DNA from: SH-MAG3 sp036374995
Lineage (GTDB): Bacteria > Gemmatimonadota > Gemmatimonadetes > Longimicrobiales > RSA9
DNA: 64,000 nt
NCBI GenBank assembly: GCA_036374995.1
Contig: DASUSS010000108.1
Location: forward strand, 124,001-188,000
Direction of reading: 5' to 3'
The notes under the pieces were generated by a model. The model was given only the letters and a program-made list of their open reading frames with translations. It was not told the origin of the DNA and searched no databases. Position numbers and translations under genes: made by a program. Shown here one piece after another: positions 44,301 to 52,091 of the stretch (position 1 is the stretch's first letter; each line of letters starts with the position of its first letter).

Positions 44301-45858
44301 GCGCGGGTACCTGTTGTGCCAGATCCTGGAGTGTCATCGGGGAGGCGGTGACGGTCAGGTCGACGCGTCTGCTTCGGCCCGCGCCCTCGATGGTACCCCC
44401 TCCATCGAACACCGACGTCGCACCGCTCGCCGACAGGTGCTCGAGCAATGCGGTGAACGACAGGTCATCGCGCCGGCCGCTCCCCTGCACCGTGCCCGAT
44501 ACGCTGCCATCGAGATGGAGCCCGCGCGCGAACGCGGACACGAGCGACATCTCGAGATGCTTCACGTCCGCATTGAAGGAGCGCGCGACCACGTCGCCGC
44601 TGCGGACATCGAGCACGCCGCGCCACGCGACCTCGGAGGCCGCACCGCCGGTCCGGCTCGAGAGCCGCATGTCGCCGCTCGTCTCGAGCGCCGAGAGCGG
44701 ACCGCGCACCTCGACCGTGCCGACGAGCAGACCGTCGACCGGCAACCCACCCGGCAGTATGCGCTCGATCAGTTCGACATCGAGCGGAGACGCGCGCAGG
44801 TCGACGCGGGTGAAATACAGCGAGTCGCCGGTGACGACGCCGAACGAGCCGGCGACGTTCGTGCCCGGTGTGGAGAGCCGTGCATCCTCCGCCAGCCAGA
44901 GCGTGCCGTTCGGCTGGGACTGTACGCGCAGTACCAGCGACCCGCCGCCTTCCTCCGGGACCTCCGGGTGCAGCCACTTCATGTCGCGGAACGCGACGCG
45001 CCTGCCCTCCACGCGGAAGTCCAGGTCGTTGCGACCCTCGCGCCGGATGACGCTGCCGAGGATGGCCGCGCTGCTGCCCGGCAGCTCGACCTCCGTCATG
45101 TCGACGGCCACGATCGTGTCGCGCATCGTGACCGTGCCGCGCGCGTCCTGCACCTGGATCGGCTCGCGGAACACGTACCCGCGCGTCTGCAGCGAGCGGA
45201 CGTCGAACATGCGCCCCGGCTCGAGCGGCGACTCCCAGATCACGCGGTCGAGGCGCGCGTCGATGTCCTCGAAGCGGAGCACGCGCGCGAGACCCTCCGG
45301 CAGTCGCTCCACGAGGATGCGCGCAGTATCCCCCGGCTCGATCGAGCCATCCGGACCGTACGGGAACCGCACCGTGGCGGTGCCGCCGACGATCCGTGCG
45401 TCATCGAACAGGATGAGACGGCGGGTGGGCGGCCGGTCGTCATCCGGAGAGCGGTCGGGGAATACGTGCTCGAAGTTCCACACGGTATCGCCCGGCAGCT
45501 GCTCGAGCACCACGCTCGGACCGTACAGGATGATGTCGTTGAGGACGATGCTGCCGCCGAGCAGCGTCCGGATGTTGTAGTTGAGCTCGAGACTGTCCGT
45601 GGCGAGGAACGGCCGGCCCCTGGAGTCGACGATGCCGAAGTCGTGGATGATCACGCCGCCCAGAAGCCCGGAGCCGGAGATGCGGCCGACGCGGACCTCG
45701 CCGTCGACGCGCTCGGCGATCCACTGAACGGCGAACCCGCGCACGCGCTCCATCCCCCAGTCGGTCCGCGAGAGGAGCCAGATGGCGGCGACCGCGAGCA
45801 GCAGCCCGCTGAGCACACCGATCGCGATGTAGCCGGCTAGACGCAGTGGTCGCGACAC
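41383..45858 (-). CDS. tamB: TamB-like translocation/assembly module protein (DUF490)
   Basis: A 1491-residue inner-membrane-anchored, periplasm-spanning protein. A single transmembrane helix at about residues 8-30 is followed by AsmA-like segments and then more than a thousand residues of short amphipathic beta strands, the architecture of TamB/YdbH bridge proteins that move phospholipids or assist outer-membrane assembly. The C-terminal TamB domain (about 1100-1491) contains ARVTGAVRLGGRYTRPEVSGRLRVDDGTLFI and ends in an aromatic WGF. The GTG start lies one base after the stop of the BamA/TamA-like gene, so the two are coupled, as expected for TamA-TamB. Confidence 0.87.
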   Translation of the reverse strand: MSRPLRLAGYIAIGVLSGLLLAVAAIWLLSRTDWGMERVRGFAVQWIAERVDGEVRVGRISGSGLLGGVIIHDFGIVDSRGRPFLATDSLELNYNIRTLLGGSIVLNDIILYGPSVVLEQLPGDTVWNFEHVFPDRSPDDDRPPTRRLILFDDARIVGGTATVRFPYGPDGSIEPGDTARILVERLPEGLARVLRFEDIDARLDRVIWESPLEPGRMFDVRSLQTRGYVFREPIQVQDARGTVTMRDTIVAVDMTEVELPGSSAAILGSVIRREGRNDLDFRVEGRRVAFRDMKWLHPEVPEEGGGSLVLRVQSQPNGTLWLAEDARLSTPGTNVAGSFGVVTGDSLYFTRVDLRASPLDVELIERILPGGLPVDGLLVGTVEVRGPLSALETSGDMRLSSRTGGAASEVAWRGVLDVRSGDVVARSFNADVKHLEMSLVSAFARGLHLDGSVSGTVQGSGRRDDLSFTALLEHLSASGATSVFDGGGTIEGAGRSRRVDLTVTASPMTLQDLAQQVPALKGLQGQLSGPVHVEGSGDDLGFRAELATPGGPLLVSGRVQGRGSARRIAATAEAHGFRPDAFRSGLPTTFMSGRLSVDLRGDAFATMSGPVQLVLDSTRFGELPHSRLVVDARMADGVLVVDSALLRGPLGSGRAHGTIALVEGGAGRLDVGFSTESLTALEPFLYRNRGPAADGEPRVTGRVEALATVTGWLRDLTIEGSATGDGILLGPVSASRMHAEAAATFVGTSDPGFRLVATADSVIAFSHPLQIARLELSGAADSVAITAGATADGMDRVFARGAVLRVPADSGRATTVHVDELRLGSRSPWLLAAPATIRVANGVAVVDSIALERGAGGRAVAGGRLAWAAATTGPAPPVEFMIGVTEVPFADLLGALRSDAPGGGRLDGVLRVSGTALAPFIEAEVSAHDLLYRDVRIDRAFAELNYAARALDVHAEAQYGGRSILAGGGRIPIDLRLAAVDERRLDEPLRVTIDADSLPPALPLGLVAGFTNIGGRLDGQMIIGGTTLDPSLSGGFAIRNGTADWDVSGVRYSDVTGNFVLEQGRLLRVDMSALSADPRGRTGPFGGSAPVGNGTIKGTLDFTALSDPAFDLRLSADGVYAAKRRDVEARVTGAVRLGGRYTRPEVSGRLRVDDGTLFIEELYRQYLLSGVSLDDPTLLSIVDTSLVAVRPIIAASQNPFLKNLQVDSMEVEVGADSWLRSRDMDVEVRGRLTVAFDRSRRDEDLRLTGSLNVERGTYTLYYPPLQSRRFQVRQGTIDFPGTPGIDPNLSITAAYKARARGEPLDVLAIVSGTLQSPRVHLSSDVQPPISESDLASYLFFGVPTWEVANAAGGDQTGTGSLSSTLTPSVLGYASSGLQTLVQSAGLLDYVGLTTVETAGTDPNDAGLSNILAETQLEIGSYLTSDLYLGVSKRLGTSNLDAGARLEWRFMPEYSFELFAEDRLARTPGFGLRQEAGLRKVYGFLLFREWGF

Positions 45859-45859
45859 G

Positions 45860-48115
45860 TCAGAACGCCTGTCCTATCGAGAAGTGGAACTGCAGCCGGT
45901 CCACGAACGAGTCGTAGGGCCGCCAGACGACGGAGGGCAGCGCCCGAAGCTGGCGCCGGATGCCCAGTTCGTCGTCCGGATAGATGATGCCCGGCTGGAT
46001 ATCATTGCAGGCGTCGCCGACCCGGTGGCACACCTCGGTGGTGACCACGCGCAGCCGTTCCGCGCCCGTGCCGTTGTACCCGACATCGATCCGGATGGGG
46101 CCAATCGGGCTCGAGTACCGAATGCCGAGACCCGGTGTCCACGCGAGGTCGCCGAGTCGGATGTCATCCTGCGTCTGCCATACCTGGCCGAAATCGAGAA
46201 AGGCCGCGCCGCGGACCCGGTCCGTCCAGATCGGAAAGCGCGCCTCGACGTTGCCCTCCAGCAGCACGGCTCCGCCGACCGGCCGCGGCTCGAACTCATC
46301 GGGGGACTGCGCGGCCATCCCGGAGACGTCGCACGTGCCGGCGTTGATCTCCTGCGGCGTGCAGTCGGGCCGGAACCCGGTGCTGTCGGCGAGGACGCGA
46401 CCGTCCTCGACCGTCAGCAGCTGCGGTCCCAGCCGGTACTGCGCGAAGCCGCGGACGCTGTTCGGCCCGCCGCCGAAGAAGCGCTTCTGCGGATGCAGCC
46501 CGAGGCCCGCGCCCGGCGCACCGACCGCGCGCGCCCACCCGGGCCGCAGACGCGTGGCAAGTACCACGCCGCGGAAGGGGTCGTGGTAGGCGGAGAACTC
46601 GCCGAGCAGACGGACGTAGTCGAACTCCGATCCGGTTTCCCGTGCGGCATACTCGCCATCGAGACGGAGGATGTAGCCGGCGGTCGGTGAGAAGATGTTG
46701 TTCGAGCGGTCGATGCCGACGGAGAGCGCGATCGGCGCGAGCCAGTGCGAGGCGCGCAGCACATCGATCTCGCGCTCCTCGCAGACGATGAAGTTGACGC
46801 AGAAGATGAGGTCTCCGTCGGACTCGAGCTGGGTCAGCTCGGGGCGGTATCCGATCGACGCGACACCGCCACGGCCGAACGTGCGTCGCAGCGAGAAGGA
46901 GCCGCCGCGGGATGTCCGCACGTAGACGCCGGGGAGCGTGAACCGCTCCAGGAACAGGCCCGCGCCGAACGTGTTCTGAGGGTGGAAGAACCAGGGCTGG
47001 GAGAAGTCGACGGCGATCGAGCCCGCGGCATCGCAGTAGATGCCGGAGCAGCCCTCGAACATCGGGAGCGGGCGGAGCGGCTCGGCAACGATGTTGGAGA
47101 CGCGCCCGCGCAGCTCGAGCCGGCGTGCACCGCCGAGGAAGTTGCGGCTGACCCATCGTCCCTCGGCGTTGAGGAAGTCGGATGTGCTGAGGCCGATACC
47201 GATGCGGATGCGGTGCAGGTCGCCCTCGTTCACCTGCACGACGACAGGCAGAACGGAGTCGCCTTCGGCCGGAGTCCCGGTCGCGATCTCGGCGTGCCGG
47301 AACACCTCGAGACTGAAGAGGTTGCGCTGGCTGCGCCGCAGCGCCTGCCGGCTGTAGAGATCGCCCTCGCGGAACGTGAGCATGCGCTCGACGACGGCCG
47401 GGGAGACGCGCTCGGTGCCCGTGATCCGGATTTCGCCGAAGCGTGTGAGCGCTCCCGGGATCAGCTGATACTCGACCTCGGCGCGGAACGCGCTGGCTGC
47501 CGGAATCTCGTAGTTGGCGAGCACATCGGCAGCCGCATACCCGCGATTGGCGAGACGCGCGATGAGAGTGTCGCGCGTCGCCTCGAACTCGACCATGCTG
47601 AGCGGCGCGCCAGCGCGGAGCGGCAGGTTGCGGGTGATGCCGCCGCCGATCTCGGCCGCACCCTGGATCTCGATGCTCCCCACGCGCACGGGTGCTCCCT
47701 CGACGATGCGGAACCGGACATGGATGCCGTCCTCGACGCGGGTCGTGTCGAGTGCGACCCGCGCCTCGCGATAGCCGCGCTGGTGATAGAAGAAACGGAC
47801 CCGGAGCAGATCGGCAGTGAGCTGGCGCGGGTCGAGGTAGTGGCGATCGAGGGACGCACCGAGCCAGCACACGGGCTGCAGCGCGGCGCTGACGCAGCGC
47901 GTCGGCTGCGTCGCGATCATGCTGCGCACCAGCGCCGGCGGCAGCTGCTCCGCACCCTCGACCCTGACGGAAAGCACCTCGACCGTGTCGCGGAGCGTCT
48001 GCGCGCTCACACCCGTCGCCACAGCATGCAGCGCGACGCCGAGGCACACGCGCACCCACCACGCCGACGCGCGACCGGTCACCCCGCCCTGGGGCCGCCT
48101 GCGGATCGTCATCAC
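45860..48115 (-). CDS. BamA/TamA-family outer membrane assembly protein
   Basis: A 751-residue Omp85 protein. A signal peptide ends GVSAQ (residue 39). POTRA-like domains run to about residue 310, with RVGSIEIQGAAEIGGG and RFGEIRITGTERVSPAVVERML as clear strand-helix units. The 16-strand barrel follows, with the L6-loop motif region FFGGGPNSVRGFAQYRLGP near 570 (VRGF matching VRG(F/Y)) and a C-terminal HFSIGQAF beta signal ending in Phe. Only three to four POTRA units and the neighbouring tamB favour a TamA-like role over BamA, though in phyla without a second copy it could serve both. The ATG overlaps the metallophosphoesterase stop. Confidence 0.88.
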   Translation of the reverse strand: MMTIRRRPQGGVTGRASAWWVRVCLGVALHAVATGVSAQTLRDTVEVLSVRVEGAEQLPPALVRSMIATQPTRCVSAALQPVCWLGASLDRHYLDPRQLTADLLRVRFFYHQRGYREARVALDTTRVEDGIHVRFRIVEGAPVRVGSIEIQGAAEIGGGITRNLPLRAGAPLSMVEFEATRDTLIARLANRGYAAADVLANYEIPAASAFRAEVEYQLIPGALTRFGEIRITGTERVSPAVVERMLTFREGDLYSRQALRRSQRNLFSLEVFRHAEIATGTPAEGDSVLPVVVQVNEGDLHRIRIGIGLSTSDFLNAEGRWVSRNFLGGARRLELRGRVSNIVAEPLRPLPMFEGCSGIYCDAAGSIAVDFSQPWFFHPQNTFGAGLFLERFTLPGVYVRTSRGGSFSLRRTFGRGGVASIGYRPELTQLESDGDLIFCVNFIVCEEREIDVLRASHWLAPIALSVGIDRSNNIFSPTAGYILRLDGEYAARETGSEFDYVRLLGEFSAYHDPFRGVVLATRLRPGWARAVGAPGAGLGLHPQKRFFGGGPNSVRGFAQYRLGPQLLTVEDGRVLADSTGFRPDCTPQEINAGTCDVSGMAAQSPDEFEPRPVGGAVLLEGNVEARFPIWTDRVRGAAFLDFGQVWQTQDDIRLGDLAWTPGLGIRYSSPIGPIRIDVGYNGTGAERLRVVTTEVCHRVGDACNDIQPGIIYPDDELGIRRQLRALPSVVWRPYDSFVDRLQFHFSIGQAF

Positions 48116-49047
48116 TCCTCCGCAGCGCTCCGATCGTGCGAGTGCATGAGCGCGCGGGTATCCGGCACACCGACCGGCGGTGCCAGTGCAATGCCCTCCT
48201 CCGGCTCCGTGAGCGGCTCCGTCAGAAAACGCCGGCCGGGGCGTGGGAAGACGTGACGGCTGATCGGCGCGAAGCCGAGCAGCTCATCGAAATACATGAA
48301 GTGCGTGATCCGGATCCGGTCCTCGCCGATCCGGACGAGGTTCAATGTGTTCTTCTCGCGCTCGCGCACGCGCCCGCGCCGCGACGTCGTGGTGCCGGAC
48401 TGCACGATGATGATCCCGTGCTCTCGATCGAGGCCCGGATAGACGTCGAGCGAGTTGCCGATGTAGGCGCGGTGCAGGTGCCCGCCCAGCACCATCTCGA
48501 CGCCCAGCTGCGAGAAGCAGTCCATGGCGCGCTTCGCGTGCGGCATCACCTGACCGCCCTCGTAGTCCGGCGCGGGCGCGAGGTGATGATGCGTGACGAC
48601 GATCCGCGCGATTCCGGGCGGTACGTCGTCGAACGCGCGCGCGCAGAACTCCAGCTGGCTGCTGTCGAGCCGGCCGTTCGTGATCGCGCGCAGCGGACTC
48701 GTCGAGTTGAGCGCCACTATGACCGCGTTGCCCAGGCGGTAGACCGCATCGAGCTCCTTCGAGATGTGCTCTCGATACAGCTGGTGCGGCGCGAAGATCC
48801 GCTCGAACACGCGGAACAGCGGGACATCGTGATTTCCGGGTACGACGACGACCGGCAGAGGCGGCAGCCGGTCGAGGAATTCCCGCGCCTGCTCGTACTC
48901 GCGCCGCTTCGCCCGCTGCGTGAAGTCGCCGCTGGCCACGACCGCGTCGATCGGCAGCTCGTGCGCCGCCCGGATCACCGCCTCGCCGACGTGCTCGACG
49001 TACGGCTTGCCGAAATGCAGGTCGGAGATGTGCAGCATGGTGAGCAT
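48112..49047 (-). CDS. Calcineurin-like metallophosphoesterase
   Basis: A 311-residue dinuclear-metal phosphoesterase. All motifs are present: HISDLHFG at the N-terminus, ASGDFTQRA near 40, PGNHDVP near 70, VVTHHHLAP near 155 and GGHLHRAYIGN near 195. This subgroup resembles cyclic-nucleotide phosphodiesterase-like and lipid A-associated enzymes; no substrate can be named. The ATG overlaps the tsaD stop by one base, and its stop overlaps the Omp85 start by four. Coupling to outer-membrane assembly genes is notable but could be simple packing. Confidence 0.88.
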   Translation of the reverse strand: MLTMLHISDLHFGKPYVEHVGEAVIRAAHELPIDAVVASGDFTQRAKRREYEQAREFLDRLPPLPVVVVPGNHDVPLFRVFERIFAPHQLYREHISKELDAVYRLGNAVIVALNSTSPLRAITNGRLDSSQLEFCARAFDDVPPGIARIVVTHHHLAPAPDYEGGQVMPHAKRAMDCFSQLGVEMVLGGHLHRAYIGNSLDVYPGLDREHGIIIVQSGTTTSRRGRVREREKNTLNLVRIGEDRIRITHFMYFDELLGFAPISRHVFPRPGRRFLTEPLTEPEEGIALAPPVGVPDTRALMHSHDRSAAEE

Positions 49048-50105
49048 CAGACCACCGCCGGCGTATGGCGCAGCAGGCCCGGGAACGCGAGGTCCGCGCG
49101 AGCCGTGACGGCGAGATCCGCGGTATCGCCCTGCTCGTAGTGGAACAGGCCGGCACGCGCGATCATGGCGGCGTTGTCCGTCGCGAGCCGGATGGACGGC
49201 GCGTACAGCTCGCCGCCAGCCAGCGAATCGGTGAGCAGCTCGCGCAGTGCCCTGCTCGCCGCCACGCCACCGCCGAGCACCACGCGGCTGCACCGCTTCT
49301 CCGCAACGGCGCGCATGACCTTCGCCGCGAGCACGGCGACGACGGCCGCCTGGAACGATGCGGCGACATCCGCCCGGCGCGCGTCCAGCTGCCCGACCGA
49401 CTCCAGCTGACGGACGCGCGTGAGCACGGCGGTCTTCAGGCCGCTGAACGAGAACGCGTAGTAGTCCGGATCGTCGGGCATCTGGTTCGACGCGAGCATC
49501 GGGCGCGGGAACGCGAACGCCTTCGGATCGCCGTGCACGGCGGTACGCTGGATCGCGGGCCCGCCGGGATAGCCGAGGCCGAGGATCCTGGCGACCTTGT
49601 CGAACACCTCGCCGGCGGCGTCATCCCGCGTCTCGCCGAGCAGCTCGTAGCGGCCCCATTCCGGGACCCAGACCAGCATCGTATGACCGCCTGACACGAG
49701 CAGGCCGACGAAGGGCGGGTGCGCGCCCGGATGGTCGAGCTCCGTCGCGAACAGGTGCGCTTCCATGTGGTGCACGGCGACGAACGGCCGGTCGAGCGAA
49801 TAGGCGAGCGCCTTCGCATACGTCAGCCCGACGAGCAGTGCGCCGATGAGCCCGGGTCCCGCGGTCGCCGCCACGACGTCGATGTCGCGCAGGCCGACGC
49901 CCGCATCGCGCAGTGCACCCCGGACCACATCATCGATCGCCGTCAGGTGCTGCCGCGACGCGATTTCCGGTACGACGCCGCCGTAGAGCGCGTGGATGTC
50001 CTGTGACAGGATGACGTGCCCGAGCACGTCGCGGGGCGCACGGAGCACGGCGGCGGACGTCTCGTCGCACGACGTCTCGATGCCGAGCACCAGCGGAGCG
50101 CCCAT
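49047..50105 (-). CDS. tsaD: tRNA N6-adenosine threonylcarbamoyltransferase TsaD
   Basis: TsaD makes the universal t6A37 modification with TsaB and TsaE. The 352-residue protein starts LVLGIETSCDETSAAVL, has the metal-binding HHMEAH near 112, SGGHTMLVW near 135, and VVLGGGVAASRALRELL near 270, all signature segments. The stop/start overlap with the YbbR-like gene (TGATG) and the metallophosphoesterase places it in the middle of a coupled run. TsaB and TsaE are not in the window. Confidence 0.96.
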   Translation of the reverse strand: MGAPLVLGIETSCDETSAAVLRAPRDVLGHVILSQDIHALYGGVVPEIASRQHLTAIDDVVRGALRDAGVGLRDIDVVAATAGPGLIGALLVGLTYAKALAYSLDRPFVAVHHMEAHLFATELDHPGAHPPFVGLLVSGGHTMLVWVPEWGRYELLGETRDDAAGEVFDKVARILGLGYPGGPAIQRTAVHGDPKAFAFPRPMLASNQMPDDPDYYAFSFSGLKTAVLTRVRQLESVGQLDARRADVAASFQAAVVAVLAAKVMRAVAEKRCSRVVLGGGVAASRALRELLTDSLAGGELYAPSIRLATDNAAMIARAGLFHYEQGDTADLAVTARADLAFPGLLRHTPAVV

Positions 50106-50821
50106 CAGTCGCGCGGCGGCGGTGGCGGGGTGTCCGCCGCGGTGTCGCGGCCGACGGCCCGGACCGGCACGAACACGCGCACGGTACGGGGCGAGACAAT
50201 GAGGCCGGTGCCGGTCGTGTCGATGGTGAGGTCGAGCGTGTCGTACGTGCGGCGGTCGCGCATCTCGATCGGCGGCAGGCGCAGCGAATCCACGCGGGTC
50301 AGCGCGCGCGATGCGCCGCTCGCCCGCACCACGATCGGCTCGACCGATACGGCACCGGCGAGCTCGTAGCCGGGCGGAAGCACGCCGATCAGCGGAGCGG
50401 CAACGGGAATGAGGCGCGTGGCGATCCGATCGAACGTGAGCTGTATCGTCCGCGGCTGGATGTTGCCGACGACGGTGTTGCCGGTGCCCGCCGGCATGCG
50501 CAGCCAGTCGGCGCGCAGCTCGCGGAACTCGAGGGAGTCCCTGACCTCCTGCACGGGGATGTTGAACTCCGGACCCTCGGAGGCGAGGCGGAGCAGCTCG
50601 CGATACGGTCCGCGGAACGTTACGGTGACCTCAGCGGGCTCGGGCGGCTCGGCCAGGACCCAGTTGCCATCGTTGTTCGTCACGCGGACCTGCACGTTGC
50701 CGGGGCTCCACTGACCGGGCGTCTCGGCGCGGACGGTGACCCACATCAGGAACGCGAGCGCGAGCGCCGTGACCTTCAGCGCCCAGTCGGTGGTGACCCA
50801 GTCGATGACGCGCCTCAGCAC
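50105..50821 (-). CDS. YbbR-like domain protein (CdaR-like)
   Basis: A 238-residue membrane-anchored protein with an N-terminal helix at about residues 14-31 (WALKVTALALAFLMWVTV) and a periplasmic region made of YbbR-type beta repeats, including VQVRVTNNDGNWVLAEPPEPAEVTVTFRGP and RVFVPVRAVG. In Firmicutes YbbR/CdaR regulates the diadenylate cyclase CdaA, but no cyclase gene lies in this window. It has about two repeats, fewer than CdaR. The Pro-rich C-terminus is short. Confidence 0.8.
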   Translation of the reverse strand: MLRRVIDWVTTDWALKVTALALAFLMWVTVRAETPGQWSPGNVQVRVTNNDGNWVLAEPPEPAEVTVTFRGPYRELLRLASEGPEFNIPVQEVRDSLEFRELRADWLRMPAGTGNTVVGNIQPRTIQLTFDRIATRLIPVAAPLIGVLPPGYELAGAVSVEPIVVRASGASRALTRVDSLRLPPIEMRDRRTYDTLDLTIDTTGTGLIVSPRTVRVFVPVRAVGRDTAADTPPPPPRD

Positions 50822-51376
50822 TCAGCCCTCCACCAGCTGACGAATCTCGTTCGCGAGCGCGGGCTGATCCCACTCCCTCGCGCCGAGGACCTTTCTGCGG
50901 ATCCGGCCGTCGCGATCGATGACGAACGTCGTCGGCAGGCCGTTCACCTGGTATCGCGTCTCGATCCCCGCCGACGGGTCGTGCAGGACGGTGAACGTGA
51001 GGCCGAGCCGCTCCACGAACGCGCGCACGTCGCCGCCCGGCTCGCCGAATGCGCCGACGACGCCCGCGGGCGCGTCGACGCTGACCGCGACGACGTGCAG
51101 GCCATCATCGGCGAGCTCCTCGTGCAGGCGCTGGAGCGCCGGCATCTCGATGACGCACGGACGGCACCACGTCGCCCAGACGTTCAGCAGCACCACCTGG
51201 CCGGCGAAGCTGGAGAGCGAGACGGTGTCCCCGTCCAGGCTGAACGCGCGGTAATCCGGCGCGCGGCTGCCGACATCGAGCGGCGTGAACCGGTCGCGGT
51301 TCACCCAGATCAGCGCCGCCAGCAGTCCGATCGCCGCGACGAGTACGGTGGTGACGAGAACCCTGCGCAGTTTCAT
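50822..51376 (-). CDS. TlpA/ResA-like thiol-disulfide oxidoreductase
   Basis: A 184-residue thioredoxin-fold protein held to the membrane by an N-terminal helix (residues 6-24). The active site is WATWCRPCVIEMP with a CxxC near residue 70, and GLPTTFVIDRDGRI with the cis-proline follows near 150. This TlpA/ResA/CcmG type usually reduces cytochrome c or other exported cysteines. No cytochrome maturation genes are near. It lies directly upstream of the YbbR gene in the same run. Confidence 0.88.
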   Translation of the reverse strand: MKLRRVLVTTVLVAAIGLLAALIWVNRDRFTPLDVGSRAPDYRAFSLDGDTVSLSSFAGQVVLLNVWATWCRPCVIEMPALQRLHEELADDGLHVVAVSVDAPAGVVGAFGEPGGDVRAFVERLGLTFTVLHDPSAGIETRYQVNGLPTTFVIDRDGRIRRKVLGAREWDQPALANEIRQLVEG

Positions 51377-51443
51377 CCGTGGCCGTGCTCTCCGTTGCCA
51401 GAAGTCCAGCCCTGAAAGATAACGGAGGTCGGGTCCCGGTCCA

Positions 51444-52082
51444 TTAACGCGGCGGTGGAGTCGTATCGGGCAGCGCGCCCGGCTGGGGCAGTGCGGGCGG
51501 ACCCGCGCTCACGATGAGCGTGACGGCCGCCGGCAGCACGAGCCCCTGGCCGGGCTCGGGATCCGTGCGGATCACGCGTCCTGCGGGGGCGGGACTCTCC
51601 TGCTCGGAGCGCGTGACCTGGAATCCGGCGCGCGACAGCATCGACGCGGCCCGCTCCGCGCTGAACCCGAGCACGTCCGGGATGACGACGCGCGGCGGAC
51701 CGCTGCTCACCGCAATGCGGACATCGGACCCGGCCCGCAGCTGCTGCCCGGGCAGCGGGCTCTGCGCGATGATGCTGCCGGGCTCCGCCTCCGGGTGCGG
51801 CAGCTGCTCCGTCTGCATGTCACCGAGTCCGGCAGCGACGAGCTCGCGCTGGGCCGCAGACGCGTCCAGGCCGATGAGGTCCGGCACGGCCACACCGTCG
51901 CCGGTCATCTCGGTCGGAGGGAAGATGACGTAGACCGCAATGAGCCAGCCGATCAGCAGCGGCAGCAGGAGCGCGGCCGCGAGCCAGAGCAGCGACCGTT
52001 TCCAGTCGCGCGGCGGCGCTCCATCGTCGGAACCGGAGGCGTAGCGTCGCGGCTGCCGCCGTCGGACCGAATCACCCAGCAT
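51444..52082 (-). CDS. Membrane protein with two PASTA domains
   Basis: A 212-residue protein with a short cytoplasmic N-terminus rich in Arg, one transmembrane helix (about residues 31-52) and two periplasmic PASTA domains at about 65-128 and 131-193 (VAVPDLIGLDASAAQRELVAAGL and VVIPDVLGFSAERAASMLSRAGF). The tail is Pro-rich. PASTA domains bind peptidoglycan or muropeptides. In many bacteria they belong to a Ser/Thr kinase encoded near rsmB; here the kinase part is absent, and the protein would sense or bind cell wall by itself. Confidence 0.85.
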   Translation of the reverse strand: MLGDSVRRRQPRRYASGSDDGAPPRDWKRSLLWLAAALLLPLLIGWLIAVYVIFPPTEMTGDGVAVPDLIGLDASAAQRELVAAGLGDMQTEQLPHPEAEPGSIIAQSPLPGQQLRAGSDVRIAVSSGPPRVVIPDVLGFSAERAASMLSRAGFQVTRSEQESPAPAGRVIRTDPEPGQGLVLPAAVTLIVSAGPPALPQPGALPDTTPPPR

Positions 52083-52091
52083 CGCGCGACC

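Noticed and set aside
39268..45840. A 2190-residue open frame on the plus strand opposite tamB
   Set aside because: In high-GC DNA the antisense of a long real gene is often open. This frame is Arg/Glu/His/Asp-rich with no domain, and tamB on the other strand is well supported.
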